Shown here: positions 15,785-24,270 of the stretch, one piece after another | Numbering within the stretch: the first letter of the stretch is position 1 | Layout: each line of letters opens with the position of its first letter | Translations under genes and position numbers: made by a program | The notes under the pieces: model-generated | Databases searched by the model: none | Told to the model about the DNA's origin: nothing | What the model saw: the letters and a program-made list of their open reading frames with translations, nothing else | Assembly: GCA_900317305.1 (NCBI GenBank) | Contig: ONGG01000038.1 | Span: 1 to 37,084, forward strand | DNA from: an uncultured Prevotellaceae bacterium | Lineage (GTDB): Bacteria; Bacteroidota; Bacteroidia; Bacteroidales; Bacteroidaceae | Length of the DNA: 37,084 nt | Reading direction: 5' to 3'

Positions 15785-16801
15785 ATGAAAAAAGGCATTA
15801 TTCTCACACTGATCGTACTGGCCATTGCCGCTTTCGGCGTATACTACTACTTCATGCTCACCCCGTTCTCGAAAGAGACGGAGAAAAAAGTGCTGTATAT
15901 CGACCGCGACGACAATATCGACTCCGTATATACCAAACTCTCACAATGGGGGAAACCGCATGCCATGAAAGCCTTCGAGACCCTGGCCTCATGGCGCGAC
16001 TACGACGGCAACATCGTGCGCGGACGATATGAACTGCCCACCGACCTCAGTACCAAAAGCCTTTTCAACAAACTGAAGAGGGGCGAGCAAAACCCGCTCA
16101 ACGTGCCTATCCCATCGGCACGCACGCTCGACAAACTGGCCGTGGCGGTGTCGAACAAACTGGAACTCGACAGCACTGAACTGCTCAATGCGCTCACCGA
16201 CTCTGCCGTATGCCAGAAATATGGGTTCAACAAGCAGACCATCGCCGCGATGTTCATCCCCGACTCCTACAACATGTACTGGACGGTGTCGGTAGAGGAG
16301 TTCCTCGACAGGATGAAGAAGGAGTACGACCGGTTCTGGAACAACGACCGCCAGGCTAAAGCGAAAGCCCTGGGCCTCAGCCCCGTGGAGGTGAGCACGC
16401 TGGCCAGCATCGTGACCGAAGAGACGCGTGCCACACAAGAGAAGCCCACCGTGGCCGGCCTCTACCTGAACCGACTGAAGAAAGGCATGCTCCTGCAGTC
16501 GGACCCCACCGTGAAATTCGCGCTCCAAGACTTCGGCATCCGGCGCATCCTCAACCGCATGCTTTCTACCGACAGTCCCTACAACACCTACAAATACGAG
16601 GGTCTGCCTCCCGGACCCATCCGCATCCCGCTGGCCGAAGACCTGGATGCCGTGCTCAACTATGAGCACCACGATTATATCTATATGTGCGCCAAAGAGG
16701 ACTTCAGCGGCACACACAACTTCGCCCGCACCTCGGCAGAGCACCAGGCCAACGCGCAACGCTACCACCAAGCCCTCAACGCCCGGGGAATCAAGAAGTA
16801 G
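15785..16801 (+). CDS. mltG: Endolytic murein transglycosylase MltG
   Basis: A 338-residue inner-membrane enzyme that cleaves nascent peptidoglycan strands and so ends glycan polymerisation. One N-terminal membrane anchor (about residues 4-24) is followed by a LysM-like region and the YceG catalytic domain. The diagnostic stretch is LASIVTEETRA (207-217), with the catalytic Glu at about 213, then TVAGLYLNRLKKGMLLQSDPT and the YEGLPPGPIRIP motif (271-282). Length agrees with the family (about 340). It is a single gene driven by the family E promoter. The identification is secure. Confidence 0.95.
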   Translation: MKKGIILTLIVLAIAAFGVYYYFMLTPFSKETEKKVLYIDRDDNIDSVYTKLSQWGKPHAMKAFETLASWRDYDGNIVRGRYELPTDLSTKSLFNKLKRGEQNPLNVPIPSARTLDKLAVAVSNKLELDSTELLNALTDSAVCQKYGFNKQTIAAMFIPDSYNMYWTVSVEEFLDRMKKEYDRFWNNDRQAKAKALGLSPVEVSTLASIVTEETRATQEKPTVAGLYLNRLKKGMLLQSDPTVKFALQDFGIRRILNRMLSTDSPYNTYKYEGLPPGPIRIPLAEDLDAVLNYEHHDYIYMCAKEDFSGTHNFARTSAEHQANAQRYHQALNARGIKK

Positions 16802-17026
16802 TTTTCTGAACTCCAAGATAACCACCTACCACAAACGAAGCGCCCCCTCTTCACAGAGGAGGCACTTCAATCTCAATAGGTATTAGCTTTTTAAGGTAAA
16901 AAGATTGTATTCAGGATAACAGTGGCAAAAGTAATGGATTTTCCCATTTGCCACAAATTATTTTTTATGCTCTACAACATGTTTTTAACAAAAAATAGAA
17001 CTTTCTTTTAAAAAAACTAAAAATTC

Positions 17027-17062
17027 AGGCGTCGAGGCCCTGTTTTCTTCAGGAGAGCGCCT
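17027..17062 (-). terminator. Possible terminator overlapping the CotH gene stop
   Basis: AGGCG...CGCCT with an inner CCTG/CAGG stem, followed on the minus strand by an AT-rich stretch with TTTTT and TTTTTTT. The stem is interrupted, so the call is moderate. The rest of 16802-17026 shows only a short CCTCT/AGAGG hairpin and AT-rich sequence. Confidence 0.5.
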
Positions 17063-19509
17063 CATTTCACCACCATCTTCTTTCCATTGACAATGTAGAT
17101 TCCTGGAGGCAGTGCTGAGCGCAGTTCCGTGACGGGCACACCCCGCTTCACACAAACGCCTTGGATGTTGTACACATCTGCCAGCGCCGGCCGGCCATCA
17201 TTTCCTGAGCGCTCGGCAATATAAGGCTGGTGCAAACCCGTAGGCGGGTCATCATCGCCACCCAAATCGTATGGCGTGAGATGTTGGTATACATACTTGG
17301 CCCTCACGTCAATCCAGTCCTTCATCTTTGAGGTTCTGTAGGCATAGTCGCCCCCGTCGCCCCATTTCTTCTGGTTGTTGTCGAAAGAGGGTTGGGCAAA
17401 AGCATAATAATCGTCGCAGAAATCGAACAACTCGTCAATACTTGAGGTCATAAACTGCGTCCACACCTTATAGTATACCTTGTCGAATTCCTCGCTTACA
17501 TACCTCAAGTCGTGCACCCACTGCCTTGCCTCCATACTGGTTCGGCTGAAATAGTCGACCTCGGCCTCACCTACGCAGTAATCACGGAAATACTGATAGC
17601 CGTAGCCCCAGTCGAGGTCCCACACCGGCCCGAAAATATATTTCCCGCCTTCCAGCACATTCTCCTTGTAGACGTAGGTGCTCTTGGGATGCATCAACTC
17701 GTAATTCTCTATCAGTTCGTTCACGAGCAGATACCGGGCCAGGTAGTCGAAGTCGAAAGCCTCCTCCACATCCACGCCATTCTTCAGTTGGCTCATGGCC
17801 TTGTTGAAATCGTTCACCACATTCTGGAAGGTCAGGCCCGTCTTCCCCTCACTGAAATCAGGCTCCTTGATATTGACCGGCAATTTGTATGGATTGCTCC
17901 TGAACTTGTATGTCTCGTCGTAATACAAGTCCAGTTCGAGCAATACGGCATTCGTCTCATCGTCAAGGTCGATGCTGTTGTTCGAGAAACCCACCTTCTC
18001 GGTGAAATTATAGTTTCCCCGATACTGTCCGTTGATATAAAGTTCCACGGGCACGATATGATTGGGCGCCACAGTGCCCGCAAGGCATGCCGCCTTCATC
18101 CCCACGGCGTTGGTCATCATCGACCCCTTGAGGCTGTTGGCCAGCAGCACCCAACTTTTCCCTTTGGTCATTCCGAAGGGTTTCACCTTCTCATCAAACT
18201 TCAGCCTGTAGGGATTCTTGGCCCATTGGTTGGAGCTCCACGAGGAGTTGCCCCGGCCTTTTATCTGAACAGGGGTCGCAGCCATGGAGGGGAACACGCC
18301 TGCCCCATCAAAGGAGATTTGCGCATCCACATAGGTGGTCTTGCTGCTGATCATCTGTCCGTTGTCGGTAATGATATTGATCACCGGCACCCGGTCGGCC
18401 TTTTCTGCCAACCAGTCCACATGCACGCGGTAATCGCGGCCGAAAGGCCTCATCGCATATTCGTAGGTGGCCGGATCCAGCAGTTCCGGCTCCTCGCCGC
18501 TTCCCAGTATCACCTTCGACAGCCTCAGTTCGGCCACGCAAAAATAGTTTTTGTATGAGGCCTTCAGCAGTTTCAGCCTGAGGTAACTGTATGCATCGCC
18601 CAGTTGTTCCACGGGCGAGACGAAAGTGTCGCCTGGCGTCGTGGGCAGTCCGCTGTCGGTGGTATACACCGTGATGCTCTTCCACTCGTTGCCGTCGACA
18701 GAGGCCAGCAGCTCCAGCACCCGGGGCATTCGGTCCGAATCGTTGCGTGTCACCATCGTCCACTGCAGGTTCTCTATCGGTTCGTCCAGGGCGATGTCGA
18801 TATACGGGCATTCGTTCTGGGGCAAAGGCTGATACGCCCCCGTGCCCCATGTGGAGTGGAAGAACGTGTAGGGATTGCCGTCGAGCATCTTGTCGAGTCC
18901 CTCGTCATAGTTGCTGGGGGCATTGGTCGAAAGTTGCTCCACGGTGAGCGCCAGCGGCATCACCACATCCTCATGGTTGTCCCAGATTTCATCGGTCAGC
19001 CTGACGTGTCTCAGGATGCGCATGTCGGGCAGAGCAACGGTATAGGTCGTGTCGCTGTCGAAACGATAGCGGTTCTTCTTGCTCTCCTGCTTCTCGTCTC
19101 CCATGTACACCATGGCCCTATCGTCCGACAATTGGAACGACGGGGTCAGCCATTTGCCGATGCAGCCTATCTGCAAGTTCACTTCATCGCCTTCGATCTC
19201 GGCCTCCACGTCGGAATACACCTGGTCGTTGTATTTATTGTTGATCTTGAACGAGACAAAAGAAGGCAGATTTTCGGGCGACTCCTTGCTTACCCGCTCG
19301 ATATCCTCTGCGGCATAACTGACCACGGTGCTGTCGCCCCAGACCACATCCAGGCTGGTGTCGGTCAACTCGCCCACTTTGGCCAAATCGGAAGGATAGA
19401 CGTCCACACCCCCACTTTTCAGATAGACGAAAGTGGTGTCGCAGGTCTGGGATTTGATGCCCACACACGTCAATAGCATGAAGGACAACAACAGCAGTTT
19501 ATTCTTCAT
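17062..19509 (-). CDS. Secreted CotH-kinase-family protein with discoidin-like and C-terminal sorting-type domains
   Basis: An 815-residue exported protein. Signal peptide at 1-20 (cleavage near KSQ). Residues of about 190-340 (NAPSNYDEGLDKMLDGNPYTFFHSTWG to VAELRLS) look like an F5/8 type C (discoidin) carbohydrate-binding domain. The CotH domain covers about 380-730: QIKGRGNSSWS, KPFGMTKGKSWVLLAN, VELYINGQYRGNYNFTEKV, then the kinase-like FGPVWDLDWGYG. CotH proteins are atypical kinases known from spore coats; in Bacteroidetes they occur as secreted proteins with binding domains, role unclear. The last 40 residues (VYNIQGVCVKRGVP...GIYIVNGKKMVVK) resemble the C-terminal sorting-type domains of Prevotella secreted proteins, so secretion by the type IX system is possible. 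Confidence 0.88.
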   Translation of the reverse strand: MKNKLLLLSFMLLTCVGIKSQTCDTTFVYLKSGGVDVYPSDLAKVGELTDTSLDVVWGDSTVVSYAAEDIERVSKESPENLPSFVSFKINNKYNDQVYSDVEAEIEGDEVNLQIGCIGKWLTPSFQLSDDRAMVYMGDEKQESKKNRYRFDSDTTYTVALPDMRILRHVRLTDEIWDNHEDVVMPLALTVEQLSTNAPSNYDEGLDKMLDGNPYTFFHSTWGTGAYQPLPQNECPYIDIALDEPIENLQWTMVTRNDSDRMPRVLELLASVDGNEWKSITVYTTDSGLPTTPGDTFVSPVEQLGDAYSYLRLKLLKASYKNYFCVAELRLSKVILGSGEEPELLDPATYEYAMRPFGRDYRVHVDWLAEKADRVPVINIITDNGQMISSKTTYVDAQISFDGAGVFPSMAATPVQIKGRGNSSWSSNQWAKNPYRLKFDEKVKPFGMTKGKSWVLLANSLKGSMMTNAVGMKAACLAGTVAPNHIVPVELYINGQYRGNYNFTEKVGFSNNSIDLDDETNAVLLELDLYYDETYKFRSNPYKLPVNIKEPDFSEGKTGLTFQNVVNDFNKAMSQLKNGVDVEEAFDFDYLARYLLVNELIENYELMHPKSTYVYKENVLEGGKYIFGPVWDLDWGYGYQYFRDYCVGEAEVDYFSRTSMEARQWVHDLRYVSEEFDKVYYKVWTQFMTSSIDELFDFCDDYYAFAQPSFDNNQKKWGDGGDYAYRTSKMKDWIDVRAKYVYQHLTPYDLGGDDDPPTGLHQPYIAERSGNDGRPALADVYNIQGVCVKRGVPVTELRSALPPGIYIVNGKKMVVK

Positions 19510-19664
19510 ATATAATTTTTCTTATTTCGGAAACAGTATTCTATTAATATCAGATGTATAACCTTTGGAAAAAGGTGGCTCAGATGTTGGAAATGATGAA
19601 TAGTTGAAAAGGGTCGATATGCGCCCACGTCATGCAAAAAAAAGTAATGTAGCAGAGCCAACGA

Positions 19665-19672
19665 CAAAATTA
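19665..19672 (-). promoter_or_regulatory. Possible -7 box for the CotH-family gene
   Basis: TAATTTTG on the minus strand, giving a leader of about 145 bases. No good -33 element, so this is tentative. Confidence 0.4.
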
Positions 19673-19744
19673 CACATAATTTTTCTGATTTTGGCATTTT
19701 TTCTGGGAAAATAGCAAAAAAGAGCACCATTCGCAGAAAAGAAG

Positions 19745-19798
19745 CCCCTAAAAACCTTAAAGACCCTAAAGCCCTTAAAGACCCTAAAGTCCTTAAAG
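19745..19798. repeat. 9-bp tandem array, six units (family D)
   Basis: Six 9-mers of the type NCC(C/T)TAAAG alternate between CCCTAAAG and CCTTAAAG. The array lies between the divergent CotH gene and the small secreted protein gene. Confidence 0.85.
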
Positions 19799-19867
19799 TC
19801 CTTCGTCGCAAAGCCAGGAGATAATGCTCAAACGTCGAAACACATATGCCCAAACGTCGAAGGTGTT

Positions 19868-19899
19868 TTGGAAACAGCCTCCGATTCATCCTACCTTTG
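19868..19899 (+). promoter_or_regulatory. Promoter of the small secreted protein gene
   Basis: TTG at 19868-19870 and TACCTTTG at 19892-19899, 21 bases apart. The leader is about 58 bases. Confidence 0.75.
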
Positions 19900-19963
19900 C
19901 AATGTCAAAAGACAACAACAGAGTCGAAGAAAACAAATTATCAACAACTTAAATACAAAGAAT

Positions 19964-20329
19964 ATGAAAAAAATGATGATCGCCCTCGTGGCAATGGTAA
20001 TGATGACAATAAGTGTAAACGCACAGAGTGGCAACGAAATCAGTTCGACGACATTCAACCGTATGAGCAGTTTTCTGGAGTTGAGGATCGACCAGGTAGA
20101 ACCAGTGAAGACCGCAATGGCACAGTTCAACAGTTCGATGGATGCTTTCTATCAGTTGGAAGACGCTTCCAAGAGGGGTGAGGCATGGGAGAAGATTCAA
20201 GCCCGCCACAAGGCTACGATGAAAAAGGTTCTCGACGAAAGGCAGTACAATAAGTATTTGATGATGCTCGAACTGACCATCAAAAACACTACCGAGCGCA
20301 TCTTAGACCGGCAGACTGCCAGCAAATAG
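19964..20329 (+). CDS. Small secreted helical protein, unknown function
   Basis: A 121-residue product with a clear signal peptide (MKKMMIALVAMVMMTISVNA, cut before QSG). The mature part is mostly helical and charged (RIDQVEPVKTAMAQFNSSM, WEKIQARHKATMKKVLDERQY), in a manner reminiscent of small periplasmic helical proteins such as the Spy/CpxP type, though no LTxxQ motif is seen. The start follows from the promoter at 19868-19899; an upstream in-frame ATG at 19868 lies before the transcript start. A strong terminator follows, so it is a monocistronic gene. Confidence 0.75.
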   Translation: MKKMMIALVAMVMMTISVNAQSGNEISSTTFNRMSSFLELRIDQVEPVKTAMAQFNSSMDAFYQLEDASKRGEAWEKIQARHKATMKKVLDERQYNKYLMMLELTIKNTTERILDRQTASK

Positions 20330-20361
20330 AAAGGATTTGATACCTCACTGGAGTGTAAATC

Positions 20362-20398
20362 ATCTCTTCCGCAGAGATCAAGCGGAAGAGATTTTTTT
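20362..20398 (+). terminator. Intrinsic terminator after the small secreted protein gene
   Basis: An 11-bp stem (ATCTCTTCCGC 20362-20372 / GCGGAAGAGAT 20382-20392) followed by a run of six T. Confidence 0.9.
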
Positions 20399-20415
20399 AT
20401 CTCAGGATTTTTACA

Positions 20416-20423
20416 TAAATTTG
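20416..20423 (+). promoter_or_regulatory. Possible -7 box just before the sensor kinase gene
   Basis: TAAATTTG ends only 5 bases before the ATG at 20429, so a transcript from it would be nearly leaderless. No -33 TTG is visible. Confidence 0.4.
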
Positions 20424-20428
20424 CAGCG

Positions 20429-21442
20429 ATGAGCAAGATACTGAGTAAAATACAGAGAAAAGATGTGTGGCTGTTTGTGGCGCAAGTGGTGTTGCTGTCA
20501 CTGGTCGTGCTGTCGCCAGGATTGGTCAGTTACATGACGAGCAATGATGCCGCTGTGGTATGGGACTCACTGAGAATCTCTGCCTATTGGCTGGCGCCGG
20601 CCCTCATCGTGTATCTGTTCAATTTCTATCTTTTTGTGCCGTTGCTGTGGTTCAGGCATCGTTTCTGGCAGTTTGGTCTTGTCAACTTGCTGTTCATCCT
20701 CATATGCAACTCTCATGTATGGCACAATCTCCACCACCTGCCCGACATCTATCGAGCTGGATATTCGTCATTCCTGATTGTTTCGCTACTGGTGAGTCTG
20801 ATGGCCATCTGCATCGCCCTGGGCATTCGTTTTTTAATGCGGCAGAGCGAAAAGAAGCAGCGTGAGATAGAGGCTGAACTCGCATGGCTCAAAAACCAGA
20901 TCAACCCGCATTTCCTCTTCAACACGCTCAACAACATCTCAAGCCTCGCACAGATAGACGGCGATGGGACACAGGAGGCCATCATGCAGTTGAGCGACCT
21001 GTTGCGCTATGCCATGTATGAGACAAATAAGCCGAAAGTGCCGCTGGATGGTGAGGTGGAATTCATGCGCAACTACATCGAACTGATGAAACTGCGCTGC
21101 AATGAGATGACCGAAGTTCGCTCTGTGTTCATTGTGCATAGTCCGAACACCGAGATCGCGCCGCTGCTCTTTATCTCTCTCATAGAGAATGCCTTCAAAC
21201 ACGGCATGGACAGCAACGCCCCTGCCACAATCGATATCAGCCTGGTACAGACAGACGGCACGCTCGTCTTCACCTGTGACAACACAAACAACCCTAAGCC
21301 CACCAAAGACCGCAGCGGTTCGGGCATCGGACTGGAGAACACCCGTCGCCGCCTGGACCTCCTCTATCACGGACGCTACCGATGGGAACATACGCTGGAG
21401 AACAACATCTACCACGTTTGCATCACCATTCAAACCAATTAA
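20429..21442 (+). CDS. LytS/YehU-type membrane sensor histidine kinase
   Basis: A 337-residue protein. Four membrane helices in the first 135 residues (about 13-33, 50-72, 80-97, 115-135) form a compact sensor without a large periplasmic domain. A short coiled-coil linker (QSEKKQREIEAELAWLKNQ) leads to the His_kinase domain: phosphorylated His161 in NQINPHFLFNTLNNISSL, the N box in LISLIENAFKHG and the G box GSGIGLENTRRRL. This family pairs with LytTR regulators, and the gene for one follows after 52 bases. The ligand is unknown. Confidence 0.92.
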   Translation: MSKILSKIQRKDVWLFVAQVVLLSLVVLSPGLVSYMTSNDAAVVWDSLRISAYWLAPALIVYLFNFYLFVPLLWFRHRFWQFGLVNLLFILICNSHVWHNLHHLPDIYRAGYSSFLIVSLLVSLMAICIALGIRFLMRQSEKKQREIEAELAWLKNQINPHFLFNTLNNISSLAQIDGDGTQEAIMQLSDLLRYAMYETNKPKVPLDGEVEFMRNYIELMKLRCNEMTEVRSVFIVHSPNTEIAPLLFISLIENAFKHGMDSNAPATIDISLVQTDGTLVFTCDNTNNPKPTKDRSGSGIGLENTRRRLDLLYHGRYRWEHTLENNIYHVCITIQTN

Positions 21443-21494
21443 GCCTTTCTGCTGAAGGTGCCGAACAACCAACCGTAAACCGAAACAAGCCACC

Positions 21495-22229
21495 ATGCCC
21501 CTCACCTGCATCATCGTTGATGACGAGCCATTGGCCGTCCGTCTTTTGGTATCCTACGTCGAGAAGACCCCCGACCTGGATTTACTCGCCTCGTTTACAG
21601 ACTCCATCAAGGCCATCAACGCCATCAAGACCCAGAAGCCCGACCTGTTGTTTCTCGACATCCAGATGCCCAACATCGATGGGATGGAACTCGCTCATAG
21701 TCTGCCCGAAGAGACACGTGTCGTCTTCACCACCGCTTTCAAGGAGTATGCCTTTGAGAGTTATGAGGTGAATGCCCTTGACTTCCTGCTGAAGCCTATC
21801 CGTTACAACAAGTTTCTCTCCGCCGTCGAGAAAGCCAGGAAACTGAAGCAACCGTCATCGCCCGCCCCGCAGCCTCAACAGCCCAACACCGTCTTCATCC
21901 GAGTCGATAATGAGTGGAGAAACGTGGCTATCGACCAGATCGTCTATGTCAACGGCATGAAAGACTACGTGTTGTTCTATCTCGACAATGAGCCCAAACC
22001 GCTCATCACCCATCTGACGATGAAAGCCGTAGAGGGCATGTTGCCCAAAGACCGTTTTCTGCGCATCCACCGGTCTTATATCATCGCTGTAGACAAGATT
22101 CAGAAAGTAGACCGCAACGACTGCGTGTATATCGGCAAGGAAATCATCCACATCCCCGACGGCTACCTGCAAACCTTCCGACTATTTCTGGAAACCCGCA
22201 TCATCAAACAAAAGCCTCAAGAAGGGTAG
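21495..22229 (+). CDS. LytTR-family response regulator
   Basis: A 244-residue DNA-binding regulator. The receiver domain (1-120) has the acidic pair D9-D10, the phosphoacceptor D55 in LLFLDIQMPN, T80 and K100 in DFLLKPIR. The LytTR domain (about 138-240) includes NTVFIRVDNEWRNVAIDQIVYV, FLRIHRSYIIAVDKI and IPDGYLQTFRLFL. It acts with the kinase encoded just upstream, as one operon. Targets cannot be told from the window; in Bacteroidetes such pairs often control genes elsewhere. Confidence 0.93.
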   Translation: MPLTCIIVDDEPLAVRLLVSYVEKTPDLDLLASFTDSIKAINAIKTQKPDLLFLDIQMPNIDGMELAHSLPEETRVVFTTAFKEYAFESYEVNALDFLLKPIRYNKFLSAVEKARKLKQPSSPAPQPQQPNTVFIRVDNEWRNVAIDQIVYVNGMKDYVLFYLDNEPKPLITHLTMKAVEGMLPKDRFLRIHRSYIIAVDKIQKVDRNDCVYIGKEIIHIPDGYLQTFRLFLETRIIKQKPQEG

Positions 22230-22493
22230 ATTCCCTCGCCTTGCACTACCTTTGAGCTTCGCTCGAAAGTACTCACGTTCGGAAATGCTCAAATAAATTT
22301 GGCATTTCGCTCACTTAATCGCCTTTGAGCTTCGCTCGAAGGTAGGATGCGCCTCAACAATGCAAATCAAAATACTTCGTCTTTTGTTTTGCATTGTCTT
22401 CGGCTTTCACTACCTTTGGCCTTCGGCCGAAGGTACTCACGTTCGGAAATGCTCAAATAAATTTGGCATTTCGCTCACTTAATCGTACCTTTG
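22228..22493 (+). repeat. Repeat family E upstream of glnS, compound
   Basis: First unit: TACCTTTG (22247-22254), hairpin GAGC-TTC-GCTC, inverted box GAAAGTA, then hairpin GAAATGC (22282) / GCATTTC (22302) and TTAATCG. A degenerate unit follows (GCCTTTG, GAGC-TTC-GCTC, GAAGGTA), then a long hairpin CAATGCAAATCAAAA / TTTTGTTTTGCATTG (about 22357-22396), then TACCTTTG (22411-22418) with GGCC-TTC-GGCC, a second GAAATGC/GCATTTC hairpin, and the working promoter. No gene lies in 22230-22554. Confidence 0.8.
22463..22493 (+). promoter_or_regulatory. glnS promoter inside repeat family E
   Basis: TTG at 22463-22465 and TACCTTTG at 22486-22493, 20 bases apart. The TTG sits at the start of the right arm of the second hairpin, as at mltG. 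The leader is about 55 bases. Confidence 0.8.
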
Positions 22494-22554
22494 CACCTTA
22501 TAGAATAGATTTTCGAAAAAACGAAAGAATAATCACATCATATCTATCATCAAT

Positions 22555-24270
22555 ATGGCAACAACTGTAGAAAATACCAACACCGAGAAACGCAGCCTGA
22601 GTTTCGTGGAACAAATGGTGGAGAAAGACCTCGCCGAAGGAAAGAACGGCGGCAGAATACAAACCCGCTTCCCACCAGAGCCCAACGGATACCTGCATAT
22701 CGGACACGCCAAGGCCATCTGCATGGACTTCGGCGTGGCAGAGAACTACAACGGCGTGTGCAACTTGCGCTTCGACGACACCAACCCGAGCAAAGAGAAC
22801 AATGAGTATGTGGAGAATATCCTCAACGACATCAAATGGCTCGGATTCCACTGGGGCAACCTCTACTACGCCTCCGACTACTTCGAGCAGCTGTGGGACT
22901 TCGCCATCTGGCTCATCAACAAAGGAATGGCCTACATCGACGAGCAGACCTCGGAGGAGATAGCCGCACAGAAAGGCACGCCCACCGAGCCTGGTACCGC
23001 CTCGCCCTACCGCGACCGTCCCATCGAGGAGAACCTCGCCCTCTTCCACAAGATGAACACCGCCGAGGCCGAGGAAGGGTCGATGGTGCTGCGCGCCAAG
23101 CTCGACATGGCCAACCCCAACATGCACTTCCGCGACCCCATCATCTACCGCATCATCCATACCCCGCACCACCGTACGGGCACCAAATGGCACGCCTACC
23201 CGATGTATGACTTCGCACACGGACAGAGCGACTACTTCGAGGGTGTCACCCACTCTATCTGCACCCTGGAGTTCGTGCCCCACCGCCCACTCTACGACAA
23301 GTTCATCGACTTCCTCGTGGAGAAAAACCGCGAGGCCGGAAAGACCGACGACTACCGTCCGCGCCAGATCGAGTTCAACAGGCTCAACCTCACCTACACC
23401 GTGATGAGCAAGCGCAAGCTCCTGGCACTGGTCAACGAGAAATTCGTCATCGGATGGGACGACCCACGCATGCCCACCGTCTGCGGTATGCGACGCCGTG
23501 GCTACTCGCCACAGAGCATCAGGAAGTTCATCGACTCCATCGGATACACCAAGTTCGACGCCCTCAACGACGTGGCTCTGCTCGAGGCTGCCGTGCGCGA
23601 GGACCTCAACGCCCGCGCCACCCGCGTGAGCGCCGTGGTGAACCCCGTGAAACTGGTCATCACCAACTATCCCGACGGACAGGCCGAGGAACTGACTGCC
23701 GTGAACAACCCCGAGTGCGAGGCCGACGGCACCCACACCATCACGTTCTCGAAGAACCTGTGGATAGAGCGCGACGACTTCATGGAAGACGCCCCGAAGA
23801 AATTCTTCCGCATGACCCCGGGCAAGGAGGTGCGCCTGAAGAATGCCTACATCGTGATGTGCACGGGATGCAAGAAAGACGCCGACGGCAACATCGAGGA
23901 GATCTACGCCGAGTACGACCCCGACAGCAAGAGTGGCATGGAGGGGGCCAACCGCAAGGTGAAAGGCACACTCCACTGGGTGTCGGCCGACCACTGCCGC
24001 AAGGCCGAGGTGCGCGTCTACGACCGCCTGTTCAAGGTAGAGAACCCCGGTGCCAGCGACCAGGACTTCCGCGAACTGCTCAACCCCGACTCGCTCACCA
24101 TCATCGACAACTGCTATGTGGAGGAGTATGCCGCCGACAAGAAGCCCGGCGACTACCTGCAGTTCCAGCGTATCGGCTACTTCATGGCCGACAACGACTC
24201 CACTCCCGAGCACCCGGTGTTCAACAAGACCGTGGGTCTGAAAGACACTTGGGCGAAAATGAACAAGTAA
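22555..24270 (+). CDS. glnS: Glutaminyl-tRNA synthetase
   Basis: A 571-residue class Ic aminoacyl-tRNA synthetase that charges tRNA-Gln. The class I signature is in PPEPNGYLHIGHAKAI (HIGH at 48-51), and the KMSKS-type loop is VMSKRKL at about 283-289. RFDDTNPSKENNEYVENI is typical of the GlnRS/GluRS catalytic core, and a full-length C-terminal beta-barrel anticodon-binding domain is present. Length matches bacterial GlnRS (about 555-580). The stop codon is followed directly by the ATG of the TPR gene, so the three genes to 26316 are probably one operon from the family E promoter. Confidence 0.97.
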   Translation: MATTVENTNTEKRSLSFVEQMVEKDLAEGKNGGRIQTRFPPEPNGYLHIGHAKAICMDFGVAENYNGVCNLRFDDTNPSKENNEYVENILNDIKWLGFHWGNLYYASDYFEQLWDFAIWLINKGMAYIDEQTSEEIAAQKGTPTEPGTASPYRDRPIEENLALFHKMNTAEAEEGSMVLRAKLDMANPNMHFRDPIIYRIIHTPHHRTGTKWHAYPMYDFAHGQSDYFEGVTHSICTLEFVPHRPLYDKFIDFLVEKNREAGKTDDYRPRQIEFNRLNLTYTVMSKRKLLALVNEKFVIGWDDPRMPTVCGMRRRGYSPQSIRKFIDSIGYTKFDALNDVALLEAAVREDLNARATRVSAVVNPVKLVITNYPDGQAEELTAVNNPECEADGTHTITFSKNLWIERDDFMEDAPKKFFRMTPGKEVRLKNAYIVMCTGCKKDADGNIEEIYAEYDPDSKSGMEGANRKVKGTLHWVSADHCRKAEVRVYDRLFKVENPGASDQDFRELLNPDSLTIIDNCYVEEYAADKKPGDYLQFQRIGYFMADNDSTPEHPVFNKTVGLKDTWAKMNK

